From: a bacterium
Lineage (GTDB): Bacteria; Verrucomicrobiota; Verrucomicrobiia; Limisphaerales; UBA11358
Reading direction: 5' to 3'
NCBI GenBank assembly: GCA_021780905.1
Contig: JAJXXW010000085.1
Location: 22,158-86,157, forward strand
Length of the DNA stretch: 64,000 bases
Below, in pieces: positions 63,891 through 64,000 of this stretch. Each line of letters starts with the position of its first letter. Position 1 is the stretch's first letter. Under the pieces are notes generated by a model. That model was not told the DNA's origin and did not search any database. It saw only the letters and a list, made by a program, of their open reading frames with translations. The position numbers were made by a program, and so were the translations under genes.

Positions 63891-64000
63891 ATGAACATCC
63901 TCATCGAAAATGCCGACAGCCTGGAATACCTCGCCGGCGACAACCACTGGACCAAAAACGCCGCCGCCGGCAAATTTTTTCCGGGAACCAGTCTGGCCTT
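63891..64000 (+). CDS. Start of an unidentified gene (3' end cut off)
   Basis: An open frame from ATG 63891 runs off the right edge. The visible 36 residues (MNILIENADSLEYLAGDNHW and on) show no recognisable motif. Confidence 0.5.
   Translation, partial: MNILIENADSLEYLAGDNHWTKNAAAGKFFPGTSLA

Overview
The window looks like chromosomal DNA of a Gram-negative member of the Verrucomicrobiota, probably near the Pedosphaera/Limisphaera group. This is inferred from gene content, not from a marker gene: there is no rRNA or tRNA gene here. Pointers are a G+C-rich genome, a Minf_1886-family protein, lipoprotein export (LolC/LolD), type IV pilus retraction ATPases, and large secreted LamG-type proteins of the kind common in this phylum.

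Layout. 1-4384: end of an SDR gene, a response regulator with an unusual C-terminal domain, glgA and serS. 4406-7214: small membrane protein, leuD and a GH20 hexosaminidase carrying an in-frame palindromic insert. 7215-9352: a decaying stretch with remnants of cydA and an MFS transporter around one intact SDR. 9562-13526: fused polyferredoxin, rpoN and hpf. 13527-17501: amidohydrolase, bioF and bioA. 17677-25686: mnmE, Yip1-like protein, FtsB-like protein, frr, a GKRP/MurQ-like SIS protein and a fused FAD/Fe-S oxidase. 25840-28391: lolCD plus a methyltransferase. 28685-39707: two secreted proteins, smc, an FAH-family enzyme, a small membrane protein, a Minf_1886 protein and a double M16 peptidase.

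40313-50300 (minus strand) is a carbohydrate island: LacI regulator, RraA-like aldolase, SMP-30 lactonase, large secreted glycoside hydrolase, enolase-superfamily sugar-acid dehydratase, SDR and Na+/solute symporter. Together they could free a sugar outside the cytoplasm, import it, oxidise it to a lactone, open the lactone, dehydrate the acid and cleave the 2-keto-3-deoxy acid.

50398-57954 holds nadK, a TlyA-like methyltransferase, and an accessory pair: a 1518-residue secreted protein with a lipase-like C-terminal part, followed by an A+T-rich membrane-anchored protein. A 227-bp exact duplicate of an internal piece of the large gene lies just beyond that pair. 57955-59460 contains a structured leader, a hypothetical protein and an 11-copy 21-bp tandem repeat. 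59461-62237 is pilT-pilU plus a degenerate receiver protein. The window ends with a MidA-like methyltransferase, a GGQ release-factor-like protein and the start of an unknown gene.

Two themes recur. First, heptanucleotide tandem repeats lie inside or between many unrelated genes (about 20413, 21383, 36424, 39125, 51665, 62508 and 62891), and the 21-bp array is itself 3 x 7. Second, there are signs of small-scale rearrangement and decay: the cydA and MFS remnants, the in-frame palindrome and the 227-bp duplication.
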